A DNA stretch of 64,000 nucleotides, from the NCBI RefSeq assembly GCF_017654505.1, contig NC_054548.1:29649274-29713273 (forward strand), given 5' to 3'. This document shows positions 39,112 through 50,366 of this stretch, piece by piece (position 1 is the stretch's first letter; the number at the start of each line of letters is the position of its first letter). The position numbers and the translations under genes were made by a program. Under the pieces are notes generated by a model. The model was given only the letters and a program-made list of their open reading frames with translations, was not told the origin of the DNA and made no database searches. The DNA is from Polyodon spathula. Taxonomy: Eukaryota; Chordata; Actinopteri; Acipenseriformes; Polyodontidae.

Positions 39112-39965
39112 ATGGCAAGGCTGCACCCAGGACTCCTGGGTGCTATCAACAATGAGACATGGATACGCTCTACAATTCCGCATAGGTCCGCCATCCTTCA
39201 AGGGTGTTCTCCTCACCACCATCGAACCAGCAGAGCGATCGAAGATATTGCCAATCTTCAGCAGAAGAACGCTCAATGCCTGGTAATTCCAGGTACTTCC
39301 TGGTACCCAAGAGGGGCGGTGGTTTCAGACCACTTCTGGACCTCAGGGTCCTCAACTTCTTCCTCAAACAGAGGAAGTTCAACATGTTGACAGCACAGAG
39401 TATCCTCCAGTCCGCAAGATGCCTACTTTCACATCCGGATCTGTCCTGCGCACAGAAAATATCTGCGCTTCGCCTTTCTAGGCAACGCGTACGAATTCTG
39501 CGTGCTGTCATTTGGCCTCTCGCTGGTGCCTTGCACATTTTCAAAGAGCATGGATGCAGCACTGGCTCCACTCAGGCTGCGGGGTATTTGGATCCTAAAC
39601 TCTCTGGACGATTGGTTAGTTTGTGCGCATTCCAAAGCACGTGCAGAGGCACACACGAAACAGGTCATAGATCATGTGACAAAGTTAGGGCTCTCAATAT
39701 ATCAACAGAAGAGCAACTTCGTACCTTCTCAGTTCACAGTGTTCCTGGGGATCAAACTGAACTCTGTGAGTATGCTTGCCTCACTGTCGGATTCGGTCAT
39801 TGGAGGCCACACTTTCCCTATTCAGAGAGGATGCTCTGCTACAAGTCAAAGTATATCAAAGGTTGTTGGGGCTGATGGCACCTGCCTTGAGAATCCTTCC
39901 ACTAGGGCTGCTGAGAGCCTTCTTCAAGCCTGGGTAAATACGTTCAAGGTGCACCCGGTCTGAGA
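39112..39965 (+). pseudogene. DIRS reverse transcriptase, frameshifted
   Basis: The first part reads RYFLVPKRGGGFRPLLDLRV and LNFFLKQRKFNMLT. A frameshift lies just before 39418, after which DAYFHIRI, LSFGLSLVPCTFSKSMDAAL and the active-site box LDDWL appear, followed by GLSIYQQKSNFVPSQ and TVFLGI. Block order and the LDDWL active site are typical of DIRS reverse transcriptases. The residue before LDDWL is Ser where the family usually has Tyr (YLDDW), a likely point mutation. Inactive as it stands. Confidence 0.87.
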
Positions 39966-40099
39966 TCGGTACCAGCTGGTGAGAGTGTCCAGACAATGCT
40001 GGAAGACACTGGAGTGGTGTCTCTGTTGCGGCAATCTGCACCTCGGATCTCCCCTCGGATCCCCCCACAGAAGGGAAGTGGTCACTACAGACTAGCCTG

Positions 40100-40738
40100 G
40101 GCTGGGGCTCCGTCTGGAATGGGAGAGGAATAAGAGGTCAGTGGAAGGGACATTGGCAGCAAGAGCTCATAAATGCCCAAGAGCTGCAAGCAGTGAGCCT
40201 GGCATTATCCTATTTTCGCCAGCAATTAGCGCACAAGCATGTAGTGGTCCGGTCGGACAATACCAAAGAGATAGCCTGCATAAACCACCAAGGCGGCCAC
40301 CAATGCACAGACTCCTATCCTGGACACACAGAAACTTGCGTTCCATCAGGACAGTTTACCTCCCCGGTGTTGACAACAAAGCAGCAGATCGCCTGTCCAG
40401 AAGAGTTCCAGACAGCTCAGAGTGGAGACTGCATCCTCAAGTGGTGAAACAGATTTGGGAGAGGTTTCGACTGCACAAATCTACCTCTTTGCCACAGCCG
40501 AGTCCACTCATTGCCCCCTATGGCTCTCCATGGAGAGAGACTGAGGTCCACTGGGAGTAGACGCGCTAGCTCACCCCTGGCCACAGGGGCTATTGTATGC
40601 ATTCCCTCCCTTACCATTGTTACCCCTGACTCTAGAGAGGATCAGGGTGGAGAGAGCACAGGTCTTGCTGGTTGCACCCAGATGGCCAAGACGCCCCTAG
40701 ATTGTTCTCCTCTCCGACTTGTTGTCGGGTCAGCTTGA
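40100..40738 (+). pseudogene. DIRS RNase H and connecting region, frameshifted
   Basis: ELQAVSLALSYFRQQL is followed by VVVRSDNTKEIACINHQGG, an RNase H core with an Asp in the SDNT box. A frame change leads to YLPGVDNKAADRLSRR, then LHPQVVKQIWERF. A later fragment (near 40560-40700) reads ALAHPWPQG, LLYAFPPLPL and LVAPRWPRR in changing frames, typical of the region between RNase H and recombinase in vertebrate DIRS. A recognisable methyltransferase domain was not seen. Confidence 0.82.
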
Positions 40739-40939
40739 GCCAAGCAGAAGGGTTATTATGGCACCCGAGCTCAGCCCAGCTCCAACTCTGGGTCTGGCCA
40801 TTGAACGTAGCCATCTAATCAGATGAGGCTTGCCAGATGCGGTAGTAGACACATTATAGTCTGCTAGGGCGCCCAGCACTAGAGCCCAGTACACATATAA
40901 ATAGAAAGTTTTCCAAGACTGGTGCCTTGCCAAGGTCAC

Positions 40940-41818
40940 GACCCTGTGACCTACCATATTGAGACAATATTAACCTTCCTACAACACTTGTTTGACGCAG
41001 AAAAATCAGCATCCACTTTAAGGTATACCTGGCAGCAATATCAGTGTGCCATGACAAAATTGACTCTGTGTCCTCTGGGGTACGTTTCCTGGCAGTGCAA
41101 TTTCTTAAAGGGGCTTGGAGGCTTCGTCCTCCCGTGAAAAGTATGGTCCCCAAGTGGGATCTAGAGCTGGTACTGAGGGCCCTTATGGGTCCCCCATTCG
41201 AGCCCTTTGCGTCAGCAGAACTGCGCCCTGTTTCATTGAAGGTGGCATTTTTAATAGCCATTACGTCTGCCAGACGAGTAAGTGAGCTTCATGCGCTGTC
41301 CATTGATGACACATGCATGATCTTTATGGGAAATGACTCGTGGGTAACAGTATGAACAAATCCATCCTTTTTGCCAAAGGTGGTATCCTCTTTCCATATT
41401 AACCAACGAGTGGTTTTGGAAACTTTTAGAGGAGTCAGAGGAGGACCGTAGACAGCACACGCTATGCCCAGTTCCGGCTCTGCGCTGTTATCTGGATAGG
41501 ACGGCATCCTGAAGAACAAACCAGCTGTTTGTCTGCTATGGGTCCCACTCTAGAGGTCAGGCCCTATCGAAGCAACGTCTAGCGCACTGGGTGGGAGATG
41601 CTATATGCTTGACATATCAACAGACGGACTCCCCCTTCCCGGGGGACATTATGTCCCATTCTACTAGGGGCCAGGCAACTTCGTGGGCTTTCTTCATGGT
41701 GCCTCCTTAGATGAACTATGCAATGCTGCTACATGGACAGGTACTCAGACATTTGTACGTCTTTAACGCCTTGATGTGGCAAACCGAGCGAGACCCTCTC
41801 TGGGCTGACGAAGCCTGA
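40940..41818 (+). pseudogene. DIRS tyrosine recombinase, broken
   Basis: An open stretch (to 41355) contains LRPVSLKVAFLIAITSARRV followed by SELHALSIDD; the Arg in SARRVSEL is the first catalytic Arg of tyrosine recombinases. After stops and shifts come HSTRGQATSW (the HxxR box, about 41653-41685), DELCNAATWTGTQTF and VRLYVFN with the nucleophilic Tyr near 41757-41760. All three landmark boxes survive but in different frames. The LINE insertion begins within a few bases of the end of this gene. Confidence 0.87.
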
Positions 41819-41822
41819 CTTC

Positions 41823-43153
41823 TATTATATGCAAACTTATGGAAACTATAATAAGATCCAAAATGGAAAATTACCTATATGGTAACAGGGTCCTGGGAGA
41901 CAGTCAACATGGTTTTAGGAAAGGGAGATCGTGTCTAACTAACTTGCTTGATTTTTTTGAGGATGCAAAATCGATAATGGATAATTGCAAAGCATATGAC
42001 ATGGTTTATTTAGATTTCCAGAAAGCTTTTGACAAAGTCCCGCACAAAAGATTAATTCTCAAACTGAACGCAGTTGGGATTCAAGGAAACACATGTACAT
42101 GGATTAGGGAGTGGTTAACATGTAGAAAACAGAAAGTACTGATTAGAGGAAAAACCTCAGAATGGAGTGTGGTAACCAGCGGTGTACCACAGGGATCAAT
42201 ATTAGGTCCTCTGCTATTCCTAATCTACATTAATGATTTAGATTCTGGTATAGTAAGCAAACTTGTTAAATTTGCAGACGACACAAAAGTAGGAGGAGTG
42301 GCAAACACTGTTACAGCAGCAAAGGTCATTCAAAATGATCTAGACAAGATTCAGAACTGGGCAGACACATGGCAAATGACATTTAATAGAGAAAAGTGTA
42401 AGGTACTGCACGCAGGAAATAAAAATGTACATTATAAATATCATATGGGAGATACTGAAATTGGAGAAGGAATCTATGAAAAAGACCTAGGAGTTTTTGT
42501 TGACTCAGAAATGTCTTCATCTAGACAATGTGGGGAAGCTATAAAAAAGGCTAACAAGATGCTCGGATACATTGTGAAAAGTGTTGAATTTAAATCAAGG
42601 GAAGTAATGTTAAAACTGTACAATGCACTTGTAAGACCTCATCTTGAATATTGTGTGCAGTTCTGGTCACCTCGCTATAAAAAAGATATTGCTGCTCTAG
42701 AAAGAGTGCAAAGAAGAGCAACCAGAATTATTCCGGGTTTAAAAGGCATGTCATATGCAGACAGGCTAAAAGAATTTAATCTGTTCAGTCTTGAACAAAG
42801 AAGACTACGTGGCGACCTAATTCAAGCATTCAAAATTCTAAAAGGTATTGACAGTGTCGACCCAAGGGACTTTTTCAGCCTGAAAAAAGAAACAAGGACC
42901 AGGGGTCACAAATGGAGTTTAGAAAAAGGGGCATTCAGAACAGAAAATAGGAGACACTTTTTTACACAGGGAATTGTGAGGGTCTGGAATCAACTCCCTA
43001 GTAATGTTGTTGAAGCTGACACCCTGGGATCCTTCAAGAAGCTGCTTGATGAGATTTTGGGATCAATAAGCTACTAACAACCAAACGAGCAAGATGGGCC
43101 GAATGGCCTCCTCTCGTTTGTAAACTTTCTTATGTTCTTATGTTCTTATGTTC
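41823..43153 (+). mobile_element. CR1/L2-clade LINE, 5'-truncated copy 2, nested in the DIRS element
   Basis: Same family as the copy near 14.7 kb, with an extra stretch at its 5' end (MENYLYGNRVLGDSQHGFRK) and the same 3' UTR and TTATGTTC tail. It interrupts the DIRS element just after its recombinase; DIRS sequence resumes at about 43154. The insertion is therefore younger than the DIRS copy. Confidence 0.93.
41839..43077 (+). CDS. LINE ORF2 fragment: reverse transcriptase, 412 residues
   Basis: Open frame with the HGFRKGRSCLTNLL block, VYLDFQKAFDKVPH, VPQGSILGPLLF, FADDTK and the C-terminal RPHLEYCVQFWSP region. It differs from copy 1 by a small number of substitutions, mostly towards the C-terminus. 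The frame is open upstream of the Met (ICKLMETII reads in RT consensus), so the Met is internal. Endonuclease and ORF1 are missing. Confidence 0.92.
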   Translation: METIIRSKMENYLYGNRVLGDSQHGFRKGRSCLTNLLDFFEDAKSIMDNCKAYDMVYLDFQKAFDKVPHKRLILKLNAVGIQGNTCTWIREWLTCRKQKVLIRGKTSEWSVVTSGVPQGSILGPLLFLIYINDLDSGIVSKLVKFADDTKVGGVANTVTAAKVIQNDLDKIQNWADTWQMTFNREKCKVLHAGNKNVHYKYHMGDTEIGEGIYEKDLGVFVDSEMSSSRQCGEAIKKANKMLGYIVKSVEFKSREVMLKLYNALVRPHLEYCVQFWSPRYKKDIAALERVQRRATRIIPGLKGMSYADRLKEFNLFSLEQRRLRGDLIQAFKILKGIDSVDPRDFFSLKKETRTRGHKWSLEKGAFRTENRRHFFTQGIVRVWNQLPSNVVEADTLGSFKKLLDEILGSISY

Positions 43154-43260
43154 CAAGGTGTTGTAGGCGGCATGCCCTTAGGTGTCATGTGGGCTCTGTG
43201 GCTATCGCCATGAGGCTATACTGTCAGTAATCTGGAGCCCCGAAAGCTTTGGTACAGCTT

Positions 43261-43350
43261 TCCATTTGGTAATGGTTGTCATTCAATTGAAAGGAAATGT
43301 TAGGTTATTACCATAACCCTGGTTCCCTGAAAGAGAATGACAACCATTAC
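43261..43350 (+). repeat. DIRS internal complementary region
   Basis: One part (GGTAATGGTTGTCATTCAAT through TTGAAAGG) is the complement of the left terminus. The adjoining part (ATGTTAGGTTATTACC through CCCTGAAAGAGAATGACAAC) is the complement of the right terminus. The two termini are fused head to tail here, as in the templating region used in the DIRS replication model. This identifies the element class independently of the proteins. Confidence 0.87.
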
Positions 43351-43429
43351 CCTTCGAGGTCGTGTCCCCAGCTGACCTCTGATTTCGAAAGAAAATAGCG
43401 ATATGTTACTGTGAGGATGTCCCTCTTCA

Positions 43430-43587
43430 ACAGGAGGTGGGAGGGACTTCCCTCTCACAGCAGGGCCCTGATAGAGCAGCTTTTTTTATATATGCTCAGT
43501 GATTGACGGTCAGAGAGGGCTCTTTCCCATTCGGTAATGGTTGTCATTCTCTTTCAGGGAACCAGGGATATGGTAATAACCTAACAT
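43430..43587 (+). repeat. DIRS right inverted terminal repeat
   Basis: The reverse complement of the left repeat over about 130 bases, with GAGAGGGCTCTTTCCCATTC at 43514-43533. It extends further outwards (CAGGGAACCAGGGATATGG, then TAACCTAACAT to about 43587) than the left repeat, as expected for DIRS ends, which are unequal. Confidence 0.88.
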
Positions 43588-46500
43588 TTTCTCTTGCAGA
43601 ATAAGAAAAGTAAGTTAACTAATGCAACAAAAAAAAAAAATTTCTTGTTGTGAATCATAACCCAAACTATAAGCTAGTCATAAATAATAAATTTTAAGAA
43701 ATAATTAAAACTATTTATAACTATTACAATTCGGTGGTTATTTAACATTATAATCACATTTTCTGAGCCAGTCGAGTTATGAGCAGTCAATATCTAGATG
43801 GAACTTTGGAAACTTAAAACATAAAAAAACTGCTTTATCATGCACTATATTATATATTTTTCAGTTATGAGTCTAGATGTCTTGTAATTTCACCTCTAGG
43901 CAGGATTTGTGTACATGTATTTTCCTGTTCTACAAAAGGCTATATATACTCAGTTACTAAATATACCTTTTAAACTTATTCTGACATTCAGGAAAATAAT
44001 CAAATGTTCAAAATCTTGTATCCTATAAATTCTTCATCTTTTAAATTGGTTTCAAGGATTTTTGGAAAGGATAAAACAGACTGTGCTTTAAAAGGTCAGT
44101 GATTTACATGTAATTCCTTTCCACAATGCCAAACTTCTACATGCACCATTTCCGTTGCAGGAGTTGAAAAATCTTTTCAACTTTACAAAAGTGAGGAAAA
44201 ATAGCCAGCTGTTGCTTGTATGGTTCAGGAAGCAGCATTTCAAAAATGTCGCGGATGTTATTTTTGGCCCAGTGGCCTGTGGCAGCTGAAAAACACTGGT
44301 GAAGTCACTGAGGCCTGTCCACTTGAAGCCCCTTCTTCACTCATCACCTCTGACAGCTTTTATTGACAACGTGTGACTGGGGCTTCTGAGTGTTTTAAAG
44401 CAGCAGGGGTCACAGCTGAACAATGGTGCTGTCAATTACCTTTTCCCCTTGGTTGTGAAAAGGGGGCCCATGACAATACAACTTCTCAGCTGGGGGTGTG
44501 CTGTCCAGGGTATGCAACCCTCACTGAATAGAGCAGCATTCAAATCTAAAGAAATGGTGCCTGCCAACATTTTAATTTATAGTAATCTTAAATAAATCCG
44601 GACTTCATTTTACATCCCTGATTGTCTTACAATTACACCTTTTCAAAGAATCAGGAAAAAACAAACAAAAAAGAAAACATGTATTGCATTTGCCCAAATA
44701 GCTCTACCTAAATGATGTGCTTCAGAAAACTTTGTGTCTGAATTGATCACTTGTTGAAAGGACTGTCCATCATATAGCACTTTGTTTGGAATTCACTTCC
44801 ATTTGAATTTGACTGACTGAGGAAACCTACATTATTTATACAGAAAAACAAGGCTTTTCATTCATAATTTCAGTGGGGGCACAAGGTGCTAATGATTGGT
44901 CTTGAATAATTGGGGGGTGCGGTATATTCAGGGCAGTAAGAAGCCCAATTGGCTGCCAAATGGGGATGGTAAAAGTGCCTCAGTTGGAAAGGAAACGATT
45001 AAAAATGTGTTCACACATGTATGCAAACCAGCTTCCATTTTTTAAGATGTGAAAAGTATGCGTGAAGACCAGAGGAGAAAATTACAGGGGAAAGTTGCTG
45101 ATAGGTGATCAGAGCTGCGTGTTTACACAGGTTCTTCCCACAGACTCATTGATTATCGCATTTGTTCTTACATTTCCCAATTAATTTTCCCTTCCCTGTG
45201 TCTGTACACACATAGCTATTGAGAGTTGTAATAAAATATACCCTTATGCTCTCAACTACATGCTTTACATTGATTTAATATATGTACTTCTGGAACCGAT
45301 ACTGCACTCTAAAAAAGTGATCCATAGCTTCGAACACTCAGTCAGAATTCTATAGGTACAACTGTAGGTAGACAAACATTTCAGATAGTACCTTCTTCAG
45401 GTTACTAGCCGAAATGGCAATGTGTTACCACTGTTAGTAAAGCTGTGGTTGGCTTAAATGTCTCTGTTGTGTTTATTTAATATAATACCCTGGTAATATA
45501 TTGGTATTCCAGTAGTATTTTTCAAGATTTTCTGGAAGGGTATAGTTGGACTTACAATATATATATTTGTATTATTCTACAATTCATTACTTGGTTTGGA
45601 ATGTGTTTGCCAGACATTGCTACAAAATTATTACAAGTAACAAGTGACATGGGAAAGGTACATCAAATGCCATTCTAATTTCATCAATTGAAACCTAATA
45701 AAGGGGATATTAAGGAAGACAACATATAAGGTTGTACTGTTATTACTGTGATCAAAATAGACCCAAACTCCTTTGTATTACTTAAAGATGCTGATCTACA
45801 GTGCATTGCAAGGTACTACACACACTTTAACATAAAATACCTGTAGCCTATCATGCATTTAATGTACAGTTTTTAATTCTTATTATATTGTATTGTTGTG
45901 ATGCACAAGCTTTAGAAGACTAAAATAAGTTACTAGTCCCCCATATGGACAACAAAGTTTGTGCAAAGAATGCTGTATGTGAAATGTGATAATATTTCTT
46001 AATGAATGGTGTGAATAAGCAGCTATGTTTCAATTGCATCTGTATATGGATTCCAGAAATGTAATGTGATGTTTTCTTTATAAAGTGATACGCTTAATTA
46101 ATTCATTCATTCGTTCATTAATGTACTTTATGTTTGTTGGGATTGGTATAAAAGGAGTCTTAATATGTTCCACTCATGCTTTAAAATGATCCAGATTGCT
46201 ACATTTCATCACAGTGTGCTGCTCTGATAAAAGGTTAAAGCTATAGTGACCACTCAGCTAACCACTCATATTATTCAGGATGACTAGGCCTGTGGACCAC
46301 AGGCAGTTCGGTGAATTCTGATCATCATTTCCCAGTCCTGTACCTTGTTGACAGCTTAAAAGGTCTGTAATAATATCTAATATATAATCAACTTTCAAAA
46401 GCATGAATCATGATAAAACTGAGACTGGTGTAAAGTAATAAACTATACTATATATATATAACTCTGATATTTGTTCTCACATTGACTCAAACTCAAATTG

Positions 46501-47259
46501 TTATAGTGCTTTTACAGTTAATTATCAATTATTGTATTACACTTTAACTATTTGCGAGGCAGGTTGTTGATGTCTGTTACTAAAGGCTCTGGAAACATCA
46601 ACAGCTTGCACAGTATCTGTTGTACTGAGAATAATATGAATATATTATTAAATAGCATTCATTAAAATATTTGAAACCAGACAGTTGACGAGGGTGTGTT
46701 GCTTATTTTCTTTATAAACTCATTATTTTCTCTGTATATTTACCACATTTATAAATAAGTCAATCGGCTTTTCTCCTGATTAAAATTCATATACAATCTA
46801 AATTGAAAAAATATATTTTTTAAATGTGTATTCAATGCTGTGTTTTGTCATTTGACAACATTGCTATGCAATAAATAAATAGTCGTTTCCTTTCAAAAAG
46901 TCGAGAATAATGTTGCAGATCAGTAGCTTAAAAATGTTTCAATATGCAAATATTGAACCATAACATATGCTGTTTCGATGGATAGGTCAATAGGATTGAC
47001 TGCGAAAATTGACTTATAATCTTGAAGATTTTTTTTTTTTTTTTCCCCCGAGGTAATTATTTGTCAGCTGTTCCAACCAGTGGTCGACTGGGCTATTACT
47101 GTTTAATTTAACGAAATGAACAAAAAGCAACCGAAATGGGCAGAAAGTTAACTAAATTTGAGTTCATATATCCTCATGTCTAAACACTTTGAGAGTATTT
47201 GGGGGAAATAACATTATAAAATTATACAAAAAGTAAAGGTGTCTCCTACTTTAAGGCTG

Positions 47260-47265
<6 letters not shown>
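43588..47265. other. intergenic DNA upstream of spry2
   Basis: About 44200-44540 and 44860-45200 are complex, GC-richer, non-repetitive and non-coding: candidate conserved regulatory elements of spry2. The rest is AT-rich. Confidence 0.5.
45365..45430 (-). mobile_element. possible Penelope terminal fragment with hammerhead-like core
   Basis: On the minus strand the sequence CCTGAAGAAGGTACTATCTG followed by AAATGTTTG resembles the Penelope terminal repeats of fish, which carry a hammerhead-ribozyme-like core (CTGANGA, stem, GAAA). It is short and lacks a coding partner nearby. Confidence 0.35.

Positions 47266-47301
<36 letters not shown>
47266..47301 (+). repeat. (ATT)n microsatellite upstream of spry2
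   Basis: About twelve ATT units roughly 110 bases before the candidate CCAAT box. Confidence 0.97.
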
Positions 47302-47376
47302 GCCATTGCCCTTTTAAGTGTGTCCCCCTGCCGCTCTGCGTAGCTGGCACTGAGCAGTGTGAATGTAAGTCCTGTC

Positions 47377-47411
47377 GAGCCAATGAGCTGGGACCGGATA
47401 CGATATATCCT
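47377..47411 (+). promoter_or_regulatory. candidate spry2 proximal promoter (CCAAT box, weak TATA-like)
   Basis: GAGCCAATGAG at 47377-47387 is a good CCAAT box, followed by GATATATCC near 47402. Both lie just upstream of the probable first exon. No strong canonical TATA box is present. Assignment rests only on motif and position. Confidence 0.3.
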
Positions 47412-47429
47412 CTGGGACAACAACTGCTC

Positions 47430-47699
47430 TGTTCCTCCTCATATCCACATGACGCCATTTACTAAACCCGACCTCCTCCGAAAAAAAAGAAAAAAGAAAA
47501 AAAGAGCAGAAAGACTCAAAAGCACCTCAGATCTCAAAGCAGCCAAACACTGACCAGCAACAGCAACGTTTCTTCAGACACCCCACACCAAAAACCACTG
47601 TGAAAGACAAGTATTACAGCGTTGAAACTTGCAAATAGCCAGTAACGTTCTGCAGAGCTGAACATATTGAATTACACTGAAGTATCGTTGCAAAGAGTT

Positions 47700-47736
<37 letters not shown>

Positions 47737-48001
47737 CTTGCAGAGTATATGCAGATTTGTTGGCTGTCGCTTATGCCCTCGTGTTCATGAGGAAAGGAAT
47801 ATTTTTTTTTCTTGCAAGCCAAAAGTGGAACGTGCGAGCTGTAATTTGATTGGATCGATTGCGACTGTATTGGATTTTTGGATGGGTTTACAACCGGACT
47901 GAGGCTGTTTTGGAAACTACGTGACTTGGATCTACAGTACAGTACAGTACAGTACAGTATTTGCAAATTCAAGAGGAGAGGGGTGCAGCGCCGTGATCAC
48001 G
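47430..48001 (+). other. spry2: spry2 non-coding exon 1 (approximate 5' end)
   Basis: Sprouty2 genes usually have a non-coding first exon and one coding exon. Here a relatively GC-rich, non-repetitive stretch upstream of the coding exon ends at a good donor (G|GTAAGC, intron starting at 48002). The exon contains a poly-T tract (about 47702-47730) and five tandem ACAGT units at 47934-47958. The transcription start is not determined; a CCAAT box near 47379 suggests it lies somewhere around 47430-47480. An alternative start inside the exon after the poly-T tract cannot be excluded. Confidence 0.5.
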
Positions 48002-49168
48002 GTAAGCATTTCAATTTGCAAAACATACTTTCGATTTTTAGGATATCTGGAAGAGTTTACATAAAACTTGCATTAACTATTTTGGTTTGGAAAATCACAT
48101 GGGTATAATACAAAACTATGCCAACACAGATCGCTCTTCTTTTTGTTGTGGTCTGTTTTGCGAAGTGAGTTTTCCATGGCTCCCCAGCTCCGCGCCATTC
48201 GCGCTGTTCAGGGGGCGTACATTTGATGTGTTTACTACTAGTGTTAATTTTATGTTTTGGTAGCCTACACATTTAGGGTTCTGTAGAACATGTAAGTACT
48301 TTATTCCATAAAAACATATAGCTTTCATTATTAATATTTAAGTTATTGCAAATATAGTTTAGGAAGCTGTGCACCATATTTTGTCAATGTGTAAAAAAAA
48401 AAGAAAAAAACATCGGCGATTTTTAGTAATCATTTTTATTAAATTATTTTTGTCAAACGCCCCACCCCTATGCTGGTAAAGCTCTTAGCTTTTTAATCCT
48501 TAGTCTGATCACACCGCCTTACTTATAAATAGGGCTTTTTTTTTTTTTTTTTTTTAAGGACAAAACAAAGCACCCAATAAAACGTCAGTGGGAGTAGGGT
48601 TATTTTGTGGAGATTATCGCCGAGTTAAAAGTAAGATTTTATGCGGGCACAATTTAAGGTTTTGAGGGTGGTAGATAGAAACATTAACTGTTATGAATAC
48701 GTTTTAATACAATTTTTACATATTATTTTATGTGCCTAATGTAGAGAAGTATAATTTTAGTGGCATATTACATTTAAACTCCAACCTTTGTAATGTTGCT
48801 GCTTCAGCGAATAAATAAATACATATGTAAATAAATAAGTGCAACTCATTGAAATATAAAACTAGCTAAAAATGTCAAGACATCACACAAAGTATAGATT
48901 TGATTTTCAGTCGCATCTCAGGATGATATGATAGAGGGTTGATGTCGAGGCGCTGGTTAGTGCGTTGCTCAGGGCAAGGTTTGCACCTGTGTCAGTAGAA
49001 AATTTATTATTTTTTCAGTAAGTTTTTATTAAAAAATTTGTGTCAGATAATGAAATGTCAGGAGAGTTGTAAAAAAAAAAAAAAAAAAAAAAAACAACAA
49101 AAAAAAAAACGTAGCTATCAAGATATCGCAGTTTGAGTATTTTTTTGACGGTACGTAAAGTATGCTGC

Positions 49169-49218
<50 letters not shown>

Positions 49219-50323
49219 TGGTCTGACTACCGGAAATAACTGAAATGAAAACTACCCTGTATTTCAACACTGCAAGTTTAAAAGGATAGCCAAGTTACTA
49301 ACACAAATGCATGGATTTGGTAGGAGCTATTTGTTATGTTAAAACGTCTGGTGTGCTACATTGTCATTCACAAGATGGGAATTCGATGTAAACTTTCAAA
49401 GGAACAAAGTAGTTAAGTTGTATTACACTGCTTACATCCCCACAGCTAACTTCCTCGAGATTTTTTATTTATTTTATTTTTTTGGAGAGGGGGAGGGTTA
49501 AAAGATTGAGTTTTCATGTACTTCCAAAAGGCTTGCAGAATCAGTTTGATCATTTTGGCGTGCTAACTGAAGTGTAGTCAAAACTTAACCATGTGGATTT
49601 TAAACAAAATTGAACGTGGAAGCATTTTGTGACCTTCTTGTAGGCCTACTTTTTACTCGGTATTTATTTATTTGTTTATTTGTTATTTAACTTGGTTAAA
49701 GTACTGTAATCTACAGTCTTGTTTAGCAGTTCATTTGAAGATGAAGTATAGGCTGGGGTTAATTGCTTCCTCCAAATTTAGAGCTAACTGGACTTAACTG
49801 TAAAATGTGGTATGTGTTTTATGTTTTTAATGCATTTTTGGTACTGTATGCTGTATGTTCTAATCTGCTGAATGGAAAGTAGTACTCATTAAGTTTTTGC
49901 TGTAGCTTCCGGCCATGGAAATGTGGTTTTGGTCTTTCTATGATGCAGGTCTTGGTTATATTTAACACTAATATAAGGTGTTAAATAGATATGGAAACAG
50001 ATGATTGTTATGGCTTATGACCATTTCGTTTTTGTAGGTTTTTAATCTTTTTTTAAGCCTACTTCTCCCACCAATAATCCATCTTTGTGTAATTCAATAA
50101 GTACAGGCTTAAATAAACTGTATAACATTCTCCTAAATTATTCAGTGTTTTCTATGTTATAAAAATATAAACCCTAGATAGTTAATTTTAATTAAAAACT
50201 AGATATAGTTTACAGGAAGGTGGGTAAAATATACATTCATTATGCTTTGTTAGCTTGCCTTGTTCGCTGAATTGCAGTGTACTAAAGTTTAATTTTCAAC
50301 ATGTATTTTCTCTAGGATTTCAG
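48002..50323 (+). other. spry2: spry2 intron 1
   Basis: It begins GTAAGC after the putative non-coding exon and ends in a pyrimidine-rich stretch with two possible AG acceptors, TCTAG at 50315 and TTTCAG at 50323. The latter gives an exon starting ATGTGTTCTAAGCC, 43 bases before the start codon. It contains a poly-A tract (about 49070-49109) and an (AAT)n array (49169-49216). No open frame of interest is visible inside it. Confidence 0.55.
49169..49216 (+). repeat. (AAT)n microsatellite in spry2 intron 1
   Basis: Sixteen AAT units. Confidence 0.97.
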
Positions 50324-50366
50324 ATGTGTTCTAAGCCTGCTGGAGTGATCACTCTTCAGAGTACAG

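Larger units (their letters stand above)
36413..43587 (+). mobile_element. DIRS-type tyrosine-recombinase retrotransposon, decayed
   Basis: Diagnostic architecture: inverted terminal repeats (36413-36545 and 43430-43587), a gag-like region, reverse transcriptase, RNase H, a tyrosine recombinase, and an internal complementary region (43261-43350) that joins the complements of both ends. Gene order matches the DIRS order. Every coding region has stops or frameshifts, and a LINE has inserted at about 41823. Without the LINE the element is about 5.85 kb. Confidence 0.92.

Noticed and set aside
47266..47458. Poly-Asn frame at 47246-47458 (minus)
   Set aside because: The Asn run comes from the (ATT)n repeat; the frame lies antisense to the spry2 promoter region and has no domain.
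47934..47958. (ACAGT)5 as a regulatory site in the spry2 5' UTR
   Set aside because: A short tandem repeat with no known binding factor that I can name; kept only as a note on the exon.
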